Positions 50,510-57,988 of a stretch of DNA of 64,000 bases are shown here, piece by piece. Source of the DNA: Actinospineispora eucalypti (GTDB lineage Bacteria; Actinomycetota; Actinomycetes; Mycobacteriales; Pseudonocardiaceae); contig JACHMT010000002.1 of assembly GCA_014208095.1 (NCBI GenBank), positions 1,054,001-1,118,000 of the forward strand, read 5' to 3'. Below the pieces are notes generated by a model. That model was given only the letters and a program-made list of their open reading frames with translations, did not search any database and was not told the DNA's origin. Every line of letters begins with the position of its first letter. Position 1 is the first letter of the stretch. Made by a program: the position numbers and the translations under genes.

Positions 50510-51169
50510 GTGAACGACCAGGCGAGGGTTGAGCCGGCCCGGCGGCGGGGCCTGGCCGACGAGGTCGCCGACCGGATCCGGGACGCGATCTTCGCCGGCG
50601 CGTACCCGCCGGGTGCCCAACTGCGCGAGGTCGAGCTGGCCGAGGCGCTGGACGTGAGCCGGGGGCCGGTGCGGGAGGCCCTGCTGCGCCTGGAGGTGGA
50701 GGGGCTGGTGCGCAGCGCCTGGCACCGCGGCGCCACGGTCACCGCCCTCACCCGGGCCGACGTGGTCGAGCTGGACAGCCTGCGCGGCGCGCTCGAACAC
50801 CTGGCCGTGCGGCTGGTGGTGAGCCAGGCGTCCGAGACGCGCCTGGACGCCATCGCCACCGCGGCAACCCGGATGAGCCGGGCCAGGGACGAGTACGAGA
50901 TGGTGCGCCGGGACATCGAGTTCCACGACGCCGTCTACCTGGCCACCGAACACCGGCGGCTGGCCGAGGCCTGGCGGGCCATCCGCAGCCAGGTGCACCT
51001 GTTCCTGCTCACCCGGGTGCGCGTCCGCTCGCACGGCTACCTGGCCGAGGTCTCGCACGAGCACCAGGAGTTGGTCGAGGCGCTCCGCGCCCGGGACACC
51101 GACACCGCGCTGCGGCTGTTCGCCGACCACCGCCGGATCGCGTTCGACGTGCTCACCGAGCCGGAATAA
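50510..51169 (+). CDS. GntR-family regulator (FCD/FadR subgroup)
   Basis: A 219-residue GntR regulator. The N-terminal winged helix has LADEVADRIRDAIFAGAYPP, LREVELAEALDVSRGPVREA and LLRLEVEGLV (residues about 16-62). The C-terminal FCD domain has metal-binding His/Asp residues, DIEFHDAVYLATEHRRL and SHEHQELVEALRARD. It is followed by the PPOX and P450 genes on the same strand (28 bases), so it may be part of the same operon and control it. The effector is unknown. Confidence 0.9.
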   Translation: MNDQARVEPARRRGLADEVADRIRDAIFAGAYPPGAQLREVELAEALDVSRGPVREALLRLEVEGLVRSAWHRGATVTALTRADVVELDSLRGALEHLAVRLVVSQASETRLDAIATAATRMSRARDEYEMVRRDIEFHDAVYLATEHRRLAEAWRAIRSQVHLFLLTRVRVRSHGYLAEVSHEHQELVEALRARDTDTALRLFADHRRIAFDVLTEPE

Positions 51170-51197
51170 CCGGCCGGCGCCGCGCCTTGCCCCGGAT

Positions 51198-51620
51198 ATG
51201 ACATTCGACCCGCACGCGCTGCTCGCGGAGAGCCGGCTCGGGGTGCTCGCCACGCTCAAGTCCGACGGCCGGCCCCAGCTCTCCCCCGTCATGCCCTACT
51301 ACGACCGGTCGGCCGAGGTGCTCTACGTGTCGATGACCGAGGGGCGGGCCAAGACGACCAACCTGCGCCGGGACCCGAGGGCGGCGCTCGAGGTCACCGG
51401 CCCCGACGGCTTCTCCTGGGCCACCGCCGAGGGCGGCGTGACCCTCACCGGGCCGGGCACCGACCCGCACGGCCCGGAGGTGGACGCCCTGGTGGACTAC
51501 TACCGCGCCGCCGCCGGGGAACACCCGGACTGGGAGGAGTACCGGTCGGTGATGGTCGCCGACCGTAGGGTGCTCATGAAGATGGCGGTCGACCACGTGT
51601 ACGGAGAAAAGATCAACTGA
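51198..51620 (+). CDS. PPOX-class F420-dependent oxidoreductase
   Basis: A 140-residue split beta-barrel flavin/F420-binding protein. The start LLAESRLGVLATLKSDGRPQ and SPVMPYYDRSAEVLYVSMTEG are typical of the PPOX-class F420-dependent group, with RAKTTNLRRDPRAALEV next. Its role would be reduction of a small substrate with F420H2, or electron supply. The stop overlaps the P450 start by one base (TGATG), so the two act together. Confidence 0.88.
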   Translation: MTFDPHALLAESRLGVLATLKSDGRPQLSPVMPYYDRSAEVLYVSMTEGRAKTTNLRRDPRAALEVTGPDGFSWATAEGGVTLTGPGTDPHGPEVDALVDYYRAAAGEHPDWEEYRSVMVADRRVLMKMAVDHVYGEKIN

Positions 51621-52858
51621 TGCCGGGGATCGCGCGGTTCGACCCGCACCAGGAGCGGGTGCTGCGCGAGCCCTACGCGGTCTACGAGCACTACCGCCGG
51701 CACGACCCGGTGCACTGGGGCGAGCCGTACGCCCCGGGCGCGGACGGGTGCTGGTACCTGTTCCGGCACGACCACGTGGTGGAGTTCCTGCGGGACCGGC
51801 GGTTCCGGCGCAAGTGGTCGCCGGAGCGGACCGAGGAACGGATCCGCGTCGCGCCGCCGGAGCAGCGGCCGTACCTGGAGGTGCTGGACCGGCTGCTGCT
51901 CTCCACCGACCCGCCGGCCCACCGCCGGCTGCGCACCCTGGTGAGCAAGGCCTTCGCGCAACGGGCGGTGGAGGAGTACCGGCCGATGGTGCACCGCACC
52001 GCCGAGGAACTGGTCGGTGCGCTGCCCCGGACGGCCGAGTTCGACCTGGTCGAGTCGTTCGCCGCGCCCCTGTCCGGCGCGGTGATCTGCGCGGTGCTCG
52101 GTGCGCCGGCCGAGCTCGGCCCGGACCTGCGCGAGTGGATAACCCGGTTCAGCGACGGGCTGGACCTGCGCAAGCGGACGGACACCATGACCGCCGCCGC
52201 CGGGGCCACCGCCGAGCTGCTCGGCTACTTCGGCGAGCAGCTGGCCCAGCGCCGCCGGGCGCCCCGCGACGACCTGGTCAGCGCACTGCTCACCGCCCGC
52301 GACCAGGACGACCGGCTGAGCGAGGACGAGCTGCTGGCGATGGTCATCCAGCTGGTTTTCGCCGGCCACGAGACGACGGTCCAGCAGATCGGCGCCACGG
52401 TACTCAACCTGGTGGAGCACCGTGACGAGCTGGCCCGCGTGCTTTCCGACCCGGGGCTCATCGCCAATGCGGTGGCGGAGAGCCTGCGCCGCACCGGCTC
52501 GGTGCACTCCGCCGCCGCCCGCAAACCGGTCGAGGACGTGCGGATCGGCGACAAGCTGATCAGGGCCGGCGAACCGGTGATCGCGTTCGTCGCCTCGGCC
52601 AACCGGGACCCGGAGGTGTTCGGCGACCCGGACCGGTTCGACCTGGACCGGGACACCTCGGCCTCGGTGGCGTTCGGCGCGGGCATCCACTACTGCCTCG
52701 GCGCGCCGCTGGCCCGGCTGTCGACCGAGACGGCGGTCGGCGCGTTGCTGCGGCGGATGCCCGGCCTGGAGACCGTGCCGGGGTCGCCGCCCCGATACCG
52801 GTCGAACACGGTGCTGCCCGGCATCGCCGCGCTGCCGATGCGGGGACGTCAGGCCTGA
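51620..52858 (+). CDS. Cytochrome P450
   Basis: A 412-residue soluble bacterial P450. The heme-binding loop AFGAGIHYCLGAPLAR has C359; the I-helix is VFAGHETTVQQ; the ExxR pair is ESLRR. It hydroxylates a hydrophobic substrate with electrons from a ferredoxin. No ferredoxin gene is next to it, though one lies in the alkane module at 61.7 kb. The start overlaps the PPOX stop. Its 3' end overlaps the convergent TetR gene by 10 bases. Substrate is unknown. Confidence 0.95.
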   Translation: MPGIARFDPHQERVLREPYAVYEHYRRHDPVHWGEPYAPGADGCWYLFRHDHVVEFLRDRRFRRKWSPERTEERIRVAPPEQRPYLEVLDRLLLSTDPPAHRRLRTLVSKAFAQRAVEEYRPMVHRTAEELVGALPRTAEFDLVESFAAPLSGAVICAVLGAPAELGPDLREWITRFSDGLDLRKRTDTMTAAAGATAELLGYFGEQLAQRRRAPRDDLVSALLTARDQDDRLSEDELLAMVIQLVFAGHETTVQQIGATVLNLVEHRDELARVLSDPGLIANAVAESLRRTGSVHSAAARKPVEDVRIGDKLIRAGEPVIAFVASANRDPEVFGDPDRFDLDRDTSASVAFGAGIHYCLGAPLARLSTETAVGALLRRMPGLETVPGSPPRYRSNTVLPGIAALPMRGRQA

Positions 52859-53460
52859 CCTCGGACGATGCCGTGCAGCACCAGGTCAAGCAGCCGGTCC
52901 ACCTGGCCGGGCTCGGCGGGGTCGCCGGCTTCGGCCGCCGAAGCCACCGCGTTGGCCAGCAGCAGTAGGTCCGCCAGGGCGAGGTCGGACCGCACCTCGC
53001 CGGCCCGCCTGGCCGGTTCCAGCAGCGCCGCACCGGCCCGCTCGACCGCCCGCTGACAGGCGGCGATCACCGTCGAGTCCTCGGCCGTGCCGGTCATCAT
53101 CGCCGCGCCCAGGCCACGGTTGCGGCTCACGTGCTCCAGGTACCCGCGCAGCCAGGCGGACAGCGCACGACCCGGCCGGTCGCCGCCGCCGCCCAGCTCC
53201 TCGGCGAGGCGGCAGAGCGTCTCCACCTCCTCGACGCACGCGGCGACCAGCAGATCCCGCCGGGTGGGAAAGTGCCGGTAGAGGGTGGCGTTGCCGACCC
53301 CGGCGCGGCGGGCGATCTCGTCCAGCGACGCGTCCGGGCCGTCCCGCCCGAACACCTCACCGGCCGCCGCGAGCAGCGCCGCGTAGTTGCGCCGGGCATC
53401 GGCCCGGCTGGGCTGCCGGACCAGCCCGCGCAGGTACCCGCGACCGGCATCCGCCTCCAT
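52849..53460 (-). CDS. TetR-family regulator divergent from the EthD gene
   Basis: A 203-residue TetR protein with helix-turn-helix FGRDGPDASLDEIARRAGVG then NATLYRHFPTRRDLLVAAC (about 36-74). It is divergent from an EthD-family gene, and two 20-base palindromes of one type fill the promoter region, which strongly suggests autoregulation. It may also control the P450 operon that ends next to it. The ATG at 53460 fits the spacing to the palindromes. Confidence 0.9.
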   Translation of the reverse strand: MEADAGRGYLRGLVRQPSRADARRNYAALLAAAGEVFGRDGPDASLDEIARRAGVGNATLYRHFPTRRDLLVAACVEEVETLCRLAEELGGGGDRPGRALSAWLRGYLEHVSRNRGLGAAMMTGTAEDSTVIAACQRAVERAGAALLEPARRAGEVRSDLALADLLLLANAVASAAEAGDPAEPGQVDRLLDLVLHGIVRGQA

Positions 53461-53480
53461 GGCGAGGAGTCTACCTTGCG

Positions 53481-53533
53481 AAGCGGGGAGTTCCCCGGTT
53501 AAGGTTCGAGCCGAAACGGGGGACTCCCCGTTT
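53481..53533. promoter_or_regulatory. Two 20-bp operators between TetR and EthD genes
   Basis: AAGCGGGGAGTTCCCCGGTT (53481-53500) and AAACGGGGGACTCCCCGTTT (53514-53533) share the form AARCGGGG-N4-CCCCGYTT; the second is a perfect 8-4-8 palindrome. Centres are 33 bases apart. They are the probable binding sites of the TetR protein encoded next to them. Confidence 0.75.
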
Positions 53534-53550
53534 ATCCGAGAGGAGCACCG

Positions 53551-53901
53551 ATGTTCACCGTGTTCGGCTACCTGAACAAGCGCGACGACGTCAGCACCCA
53601 GGACTTCATCGACCACTACGAGAACCGGCACGTACCGCTGATCCTGAGCCTCGCGCCGGCCCCGCCCACCTACAAGCGCCACTACCTGAAGCACGCCGAC
53701 GAGCTCAACTTCCAGCCCGCCTCGCTCGACTTCGACGCCATCACCGAGCTCGGCTTCCCCGACCGGACCGCGTTCCTGGCCTGGATCACCGCCGTCACCA
53801 CGGGCGACGCCGGCGAGCGGGTGGCGAAGGACGAGGCCCGCTTCCTGGACCGCTCGCGCACCCGCTCCTGCGTGATCGAGGACCGCGTCACCAGCGGCTG
53901 A
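53551..53901 (+). CDS. EthD-domain protein
   Basis: A 116-residue dimeric alpha/beta-barrel protein of the EthD family. The start FTVFGYLNKRDDVSTQDFID and the HYENRHVPLILSL segment are characteristic. EthD-like proteins accompany P450s and other oxygenases in degradation clusters, with an accessory or decarboxylase-like role. The gene is next to the operator-rich region and probably under the divergent TetR. The ATG follows GAGAGGAGCACC. Confidence 0.88.
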   Translation: MFTVFGYLNKRDDVSTQDFIDHYENRHVPLILSLAPAPPTYKRHYLKHADELNFQPASLDFDAITELGFPDRTAFLAWITAVTTGDAGERVAKDEARFLDRSRTRSCVIEDRVTSG

Positions 53902-53920
53902 AAGCCCCCGTGCCCAGCGG

Positions 53921-54619
53921 TCAGGTCAGCGCGCCCACCTCGGAGCCGTAGAAGCTGGCGAAGGACGAGACCGGCTCGCGGGCGGTGCGGTGGGCACCGA
54001 GGCGGTGGCCGTCGTCGGCGAGTCCGAGCGCGACGCCGCACACGATCACCTGGTCGTCCGGCACCGACACGTGCCGGCGCAGCACCGGGTGGAAGTCGAT
54101 CAGGGAGGCCTGGGCGCAGGTGTGCAGCCCGGCCCCGCGCGCGGCCAGCATCAGCGCCTGCAGGAACAGGCCGGCGTCGACCAGGGCGCCGAGCAGCGGC
54201 TTCCGGCTGACCGTGAGGATCATCCCCACCGGTGCGCCGAAGAAGTCGTAGTTGCGCCGGTGGTGCTCGAGCCGCCGCGCGCTGTCCCCGGCCGGGATGC
54301 CCAGGGCGTCCCGGTACAGCCCCTCTCCGAACCCGCGACGGCGCGAGCGGAACGGCTCCGGCCACCGGTCCGTGCACGGCTGGTAGTCGAACTCGCCGGC
54401 CTCCCGCCGGCCCGCGTCGTGCGCACGTAGCAGGTCCTCGGCCAGCGCCCGCTTCGCGGCACCGGTCAGCACGTGCACCTGCCACGGCTGGCAGTTGGAG
54501 TTGCTGGCCGAGCGGGCGGCCAGCGCGAGCAGCCGCTCCACCTCGGCCCTCGGCACCGGCGTCGGCAGGAAGGCGCGGCAGCTGCGCCGGGTGAGCAGCG
54601 CATCCTCGACGGTGGTCAC
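53921..54619 (-). CDS. Nitroreductase of the PnbA type
   Basis: A 232-residue FMN-dependent nitroreductase. RRSCRAFLPTPVP and ASNSNCQPWQVHVLTG (near 10-50) bind FMN, and ILTVSRKPLLGALVDAG with GLHTCAQASLIDFHP form the dimer core. The GTG start overlaps the stop of the PnbB-like gene (GTGA). A nitroreductase with a hydroxylaminobenzoate lyase is the known p-nitrobenzoate pathway, giving protocatechuate and ammonia. The role here follows from that context; other nitroaromatics are possible. Confidence 0.85.
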   Translation of the reverse strand: MTTVEDALLTRRSCRAFLPTPVPRAEVERLLALAARSASNSNCQPWQVHVLTGAAKRALAEDLLRAHDAGRREAGEFDYQPCTDRWPEPFRSRRRGFGEGLYRDALGIPAGDSARRLEHHRRNYDFFGAPVGMILTVSRKPLLGALVDAGLFLQALMLAARGAGLHTCAQASLIDFHPVLRRHVSVPDDQVIVCGVALGLADDGHRLGAHRTAREPVSSFASFYGSEVGALT

Positions 54620-55125
54620 TCGGCCGGCGGCGTGATGTCGTAGGAGATCCGGCCGGCGGGCAGGTAGAACAGCGCGATCAGCGCGCCGCCCTTCACCTCC
54701 GGGTAGTGGTGACTGCCGGGACCCGGGGCCGTCCAGCCCGGCCCACACCAGCCGCGCGGCCCCATCAGCCGGGCGCCCGGGTCCACCGGTACGACCAGGT
54801 TGAGCTCGCCGTAGGGGTGCTGGTGGTACTGCCCCCGGTACGGCTCGATGCTGTCCATGTAGACGGCGGTGATGCTGAAGTAGTTCAGCGCGTCGCTCGG
54901 CTCGGCGATGCGGCTGCGCCGGTACCGGCGGCCGTCCACCTCGATGTTCGCCGCCCAGCCGTCGCGCACGCCGTCCGCGATCATGCGCGCCAGGTCGTCG
55001 TACAGCGCGGAACCGGGACCGTGGGTGTCGTTCAGCCAGGTCTCCAGCTTTCCGCCGGCGGTCCGGTTCTTCACCTCGCCGAGGAAGGGAATGCTGCGAT
55101 CGATCAACTCCTGGGCCGTGGTCAT
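54616..55125 (-). CDS. Hydroxylaminobenzoate lyase-like protein (PnbB/DUF4863 family)
   Basis: A 169-residue cupin-like protein of the family that holds PnbB, 4-hydroxylaminobenzoate lyase. The start LIDRSIPFLGEVKNRTAGGK, then YHQHPYGELNLVVPVDPGAR (metal-binding His/Glu), and GWCGPGWTAPGPGSHHYPEV are characteristic. It would convert 4-hydroxylaminobenzoate to protocatechuate and ammonia. It is the promoter-proximal gene of a two-gene operon with a nitroreductase, and is divergent from a TetR regulator. Family assignment is from memory of the conserved core; the substrate is inferred. Confidence 0.8.
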   Translation of the reverse strand: MTTAQELIDRSIPFLGEVKNRTAGGKLETWLNDTHGPGSALYDDLARMIADGVRDGWAANIEVDGRRYRRSRIAEPSDALNYFSITAVYMDSIEPYRGQYHQHPYGELNLVVPVDPGARLMGPRGWCGPGWTAPGPGSHHYPEVKGGALIALFYLPAGRISYDITPPAE

Positions 55126-55145
55126 GCGTCGACGCTAATCCGGAC

Positions 55146-55174
55146 TTACATTACAGTCAAGTCTTGTAACGTAA
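55146..55174. promoter_or_regulatory. TetR operator 1 (pnb-like operon)
   Basis: TTACATTACA-N9-TGTAACGTAA, a 10-9-10 inverted repeat with one mismatch. It lies between the PnbB-like and TetR starts. The same right arm and spacing recur at 55832-55860. Confidence 0.75.
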
Positions 55175-55197
55175 CTGGTTCGATAGGATCCGCCGGT

Positions 55198-55821
55198 ATG
55201 GCCCGAGCACGCGAAGCGACACCCGAGCAGGCGGACGGCCCGCGCCCGGGCGGCCGCCCCCGGGACGCCGCGCTGGACGAGGCGATCATCCTGGCCACCC
55301 GCGACCGCCTGGTCCGGGACGGCTACTCGCGCATGACCATCGGCGACATCGCGTCCGACGCCGGGGTCAGCCGCCCCACGCTGTACCGCCGGTGGAGCAC
55401 GAAGCTCGAGCTGGTCGTCGACGCGCTGGACTACGGGTTCCGCAAGCAGCGGGACATGTACGCGGTCGACCTGAGCCGGCTGGAACCGAGGGAAGCGCTG
55501 GTCGAGGCGGTCCGCCGGCTGGACCCCGCGTACTTCAACCCGGATGCGATGGTGCTGATGGGCAACTTCGCCGGCGAGGCGATCCGCACCCCGGAGCTGC
55601 TCGAGGTCCTGCGCCGGCACGCGGTCGAGCCGCGCACCGCGCTGATGGAGAACGTGCTCGCCGAGCTGCAGGAACGCGGCGCCGTGCGCGAGGGGATCGA
55701 CCGGCGCACCATCGCCGCCATGTGCTTCGGCGGCTACTTCTCCGCGTTCTACCGCGGCGAGAGCCGGGCGGACATCCCGGAGGCGGTCGTCGCCGTGCTG
55801 TGGCCGGCGATCGCCCGCTGA
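55198..55821 (+). CDS. TetR-family regulator of the nitroreductase modules
   Basis: A 207-residue TetR protein. Helix-turn-helix: DGYSRMTIGDIASDAGVSRP then TLYRRWSTKLELVVDALDYG (about 42-80). The C-terminal TetR_C domain has a hydrophobic pocket. It is divergent from the PnbB-like and nitroreductase operon and upstream of the second nitroreductase; an identical type of operator lies in front of each. I infer it is the local repressor, released by a nitroaromatic or its product. The start is ATG at 55198. Confidence 0.92.
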   Translation: MARAREATPEQADGPRPGGRPRDAALDEAIILATRDRLVRDGYSRMTIGDIASDAGVSRPTLYRRWSTKLELVVDALDYGFRKQRDMYAVDLSRLEPREALVEAVRRLDPAYFNPDAMVLMGNFAGEAIRTPELLEVLRRHAVEPRTALMENVLAELQERGAVREGIDRRTIAAMCFGGYFSAFYRGESRADIPEAVVAVLWPAIAR

Positions 55822-55831
55822 GGGCCACCTG

Positions 55832-55860
55832 TTGCGTTTCAACTAGTCGCTGTAACGTAA
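55832..55860. promoter_or_regulatory. TetR operator 2 (second nitroreductase)
   Basis: TTGCGTTTCA-N9-TGTAACGTAA, the same 10-9-10 spacing and identical right arm as at 55146. It ends 5 bases before the nitroreductase ATG, so binding would block this gene directly and the mRNA leader is short. Confidence 0.7.
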
Positions 55861-55865
55861 TTGCA

Positions 55866-56522
55866 ATGGACGTCCACGAGGCGCTTTACACCACGCGAAT
55901 GATGCGCCGGATGCGCGCCGACCCGATCCCGCCGGAGATCCAGGCCCGGATCCTGGACGCCGCGATCCGGGCGCCCAACGGCGGGAACACCCAGCGCTGG
56001 CACTTCCTCGCGGTGGACGACCCGGACACCAAGACCGAGCTGGCCGCCATCTACCGCCGCTGCCGGGACCGCGAGTACGCCGACTTCGACACCGGCAAGC
56101 TGGCCACCGCACTGCACGACCCGGAGGCGCACGCCGAGACGATGCGCCTGATCAAGGTCTCCGCCGACCACTTCACCGAGCACTTCGCGGAGATCCCGCT
56201 GCTGCTGTTCGTCTTCGCGATCGACGACCACGGTGGCGCGAACATCTATCCCGCCATCTGGAGCGCGCTGCTCGCCGCGCGCGCCGAAGGCATCGGCGGC
56301 GTGCTCACCACCGCGCTGCGCTACGAGGCGGACCGGGTGCTGGAACTGCTCGGGGTACCGACCGGGCAGGGCTGGGAGATGACCGCGATGCTCGCCCTCG
56401 GCTATCCGCTGGGCCGGTGGGGCGTGGCCGCGAACCGCCGCCCCGTGCACGAGGTGAGCAGCCGCAACCGGTGGGGCCGCGACTTCGGCATCACCGTTCC
56501 CGCTCCCCTCTGGCCTGGCTGA
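55866..56522 (+). CDS. Nitroreductase family protein
   Basis: A 218-residue FMN-dependent nitroreductase-like protein. TTRMMRRMRADPIPPEIQA and AAIRAPNGGNTQRWHFLAVD (near 8-51) are the cofactor-binding region; AALLAARAEGIGGVLTTALR is the dimer segment. It is a different branch from the enzyme at 53.9 kb, resembling actinobacterial oxidoreductases that reduce nitro groups or enones. Immediately downstream of an operator shared with the pnb-like operon. The GS-like and Rieske genes follow convergently. Confidence 0.88.
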   Translation: MDVHEALYTTRMMRRMRADPIPPEIQARILDAAIRAPNGGNTQRWHFLAVDDPDTKTELAAIYRRCRDREYADFDTGKLATALHDPEAHAETMRLIKVSADHFTEHFAEIPLLLFVFAIDDHGGANIYPAIWSALLAARAEGIGGVLTTALRYEADRVLELLGVPTGQGWEMTAMLALGYPLGRWGVAANRRPVHEVSSRNRWGRDFGITVPAPLWPG

Positions 56523-56535
56523 TCCACGGCGGGTG

Positions 56536-57978
56536 TCAGAACAGGTCGAAGTACTCGCGCTGTTCCCAGTCGGTGACGGTCCGCTCGAACCGGGCGATCT
56601 CCGCGCGCTTGATCGCCACGTAGTACGCGACGAACCGCTCCCCCAGCGCCCGGGCCAGGCCGGCGTCGGCGGCCAGCGCGTCCACCGCCTCGCTCAGGTT
56701 GGCCGGCAGCCGGGGCGCGGCGGCGGTGTACGGGTCGTCCACCGAGGGCGGCAGCTCCAGCTCCTCGTCCAGCCCGATCAGGCCGGAGTGCAGCTGGGCG
56801 GCCATGTACAGGTACGGGTTGGCCGCCGACTCGCCCACCCGGTTCTCCACGTGGGTGCTGCCGTCCTCGGCCGCCCCGACCAGCCGGATCATCGCGCCCC
56901 GGTTGTCCCGTCCCCAGCCGACCCGGTCGGGGGCCATCGAGTACGACTGGAACCGCTTGTACCCGTTGACCGTCGGGTTGGCGAACACGCACGCCCCCCG
57001 CGCGTGCGCGAGCTGGCCGGCGACGAACCGCCGGCCGGCCGGGGACAGCGGCCCCTCCCCGTCGCCCGGCACGAACACGTTGCCTCCGCCGCCCGCGCCG
57101 ATGCTGAGCAGGCTCTGGTGCAGGTGCCAGCCGCTGGCCTTGCTGTCCGGGATGCCCGGCCGGCACATGAAGGTGGCGTGGTAGCCGTGCCGCCGGGCCA
57201 GCTGCTTGATCGCGCTGCGCAGCAGCACCATGGCGTCGGCGGAGGCCAGCCCGACCGCCGGGTCCAGGGTGAGCTCGAGCTGGTTGGCGCCGTACTCCGT
57301 CTCGATGCTGCGCGGCCCGATGCCCATCCGGTCCAGCGCCTCGCGGAACCGCCGGGTCACCGGCTCCATCTCGTCGGCGCGGTCCTCGGAGAGCAGCTGG
57401 TTGCCCTGGTTGATCGGCTCCACCGGTGTCGGGTGGGTGCAGCGGCCGATGCCGTCCGCGTTCGGCAGGTGCTCGGCCCGGCGGTAGAGGTGGAACTCGA
57501 TCTCCAGGCCGGTCAGGTAGTCGTAGCCGGCGGTGGCCGCCCGGTCCAGCGCGGCCCGGAACACGCCCCGGCTGCAGAACGGCACCGGTTCGCCGTTCTG
57601 GAACCGCAGGTCGCAGAGCACCCGGGCGGTGCCGTCGGCCCACGGCAGCGGGTGGAAGGTGGTCGGGTCCGGCACCATCACCACGTCCGCCGCCCCGGCC
57701 ATCTCGGCCACGCCGAGACCGCCGTCCGCGTTGAACGCGGCGAACACGGTGGTCCCCGAGGTGTCCTTGGAGAGCAGGGTGGACACGCAGGTCAGCCCGC
57801 TCCGGAACGCGGCGGCCAGTCCGCCGGTCGGGATGGTCTTGCCGCGCAGCAGCCCGTGCTGGTCCACGAACGACACCCGCACGGACCGGAGGCCGTCCTC
57901 CTCCACCCGGGCGAGCACGGCGCGCGCGGCGTCGCGCTGCCGCTCGGTCCACAGGTCGAACTTCTCGATGAAGCCCAT
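56536..57978 (-). CDS. Glutamine synthetase-family amide-forming enzyme (gamma-glutamyl amide type)
   Basis: A 480-residue ATP-dependent ligase of the glutamine synthetase family. The catalytic domain has EIEFHLYRR (metal Glu), ETEYGANQLELTLDP, GWHLHQSL, and MIRLVGAAEDGSTHVENRVG then ESAANPYLY. It is outside the housekeeping GlnA group, close in layout to gamma-glutamylanilide synthetases of aniline degradation (TdnQ/AtdA1 type). The start is 10 bases after the Rieske oxygenase stop, so both are in one operon. Joining glutamate to an aromatic or alkyl amine before oxygenation is inferred. Confidence 0.88.
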   Translation of the reverse strand: MGFIEKFDLWTERQRDAARAVLARVEEDGLRSVRVSFVDQHGLLRGKTIPTGGLAAAFRSGLTCVSTLLSKDTSGTTVFAAFNADGGLGVAEMAGAADVVMVPDPTTFHPLPWADGTARVLCDLRFQNGEPVPFCSRGVFRAALDRAATAGYDYLTGLEIEFHLYRRAEHLPNADGIGRCTHPTPVEPINQGNQLLSEDRADEMEPVTRRFREALDRMGIGPRSIETEYGANQLELTLDPAVGLASADAMVLLRSAIKQLARRHGYHATFMCRPGIPDSKASGWHLHQSLLSIGAGGGGNVFVPGDGEGPLSPAGRRFVAGQLAHARGACVFANPTVNGYKRFQSYSMAPDRVGWGRDNRGAMIRLVGAAEDGSTHVENRVGESAANPYLYMAAQLHSGLIGLDEELELPPSVDDPYTAAAPRLPANLSEAVDALAADAGLARALGERFVAYYVAIKRAEIARFERTVTDWEQREYFDLF

Positions 57979-57988
57979 GCCGCTCGCC

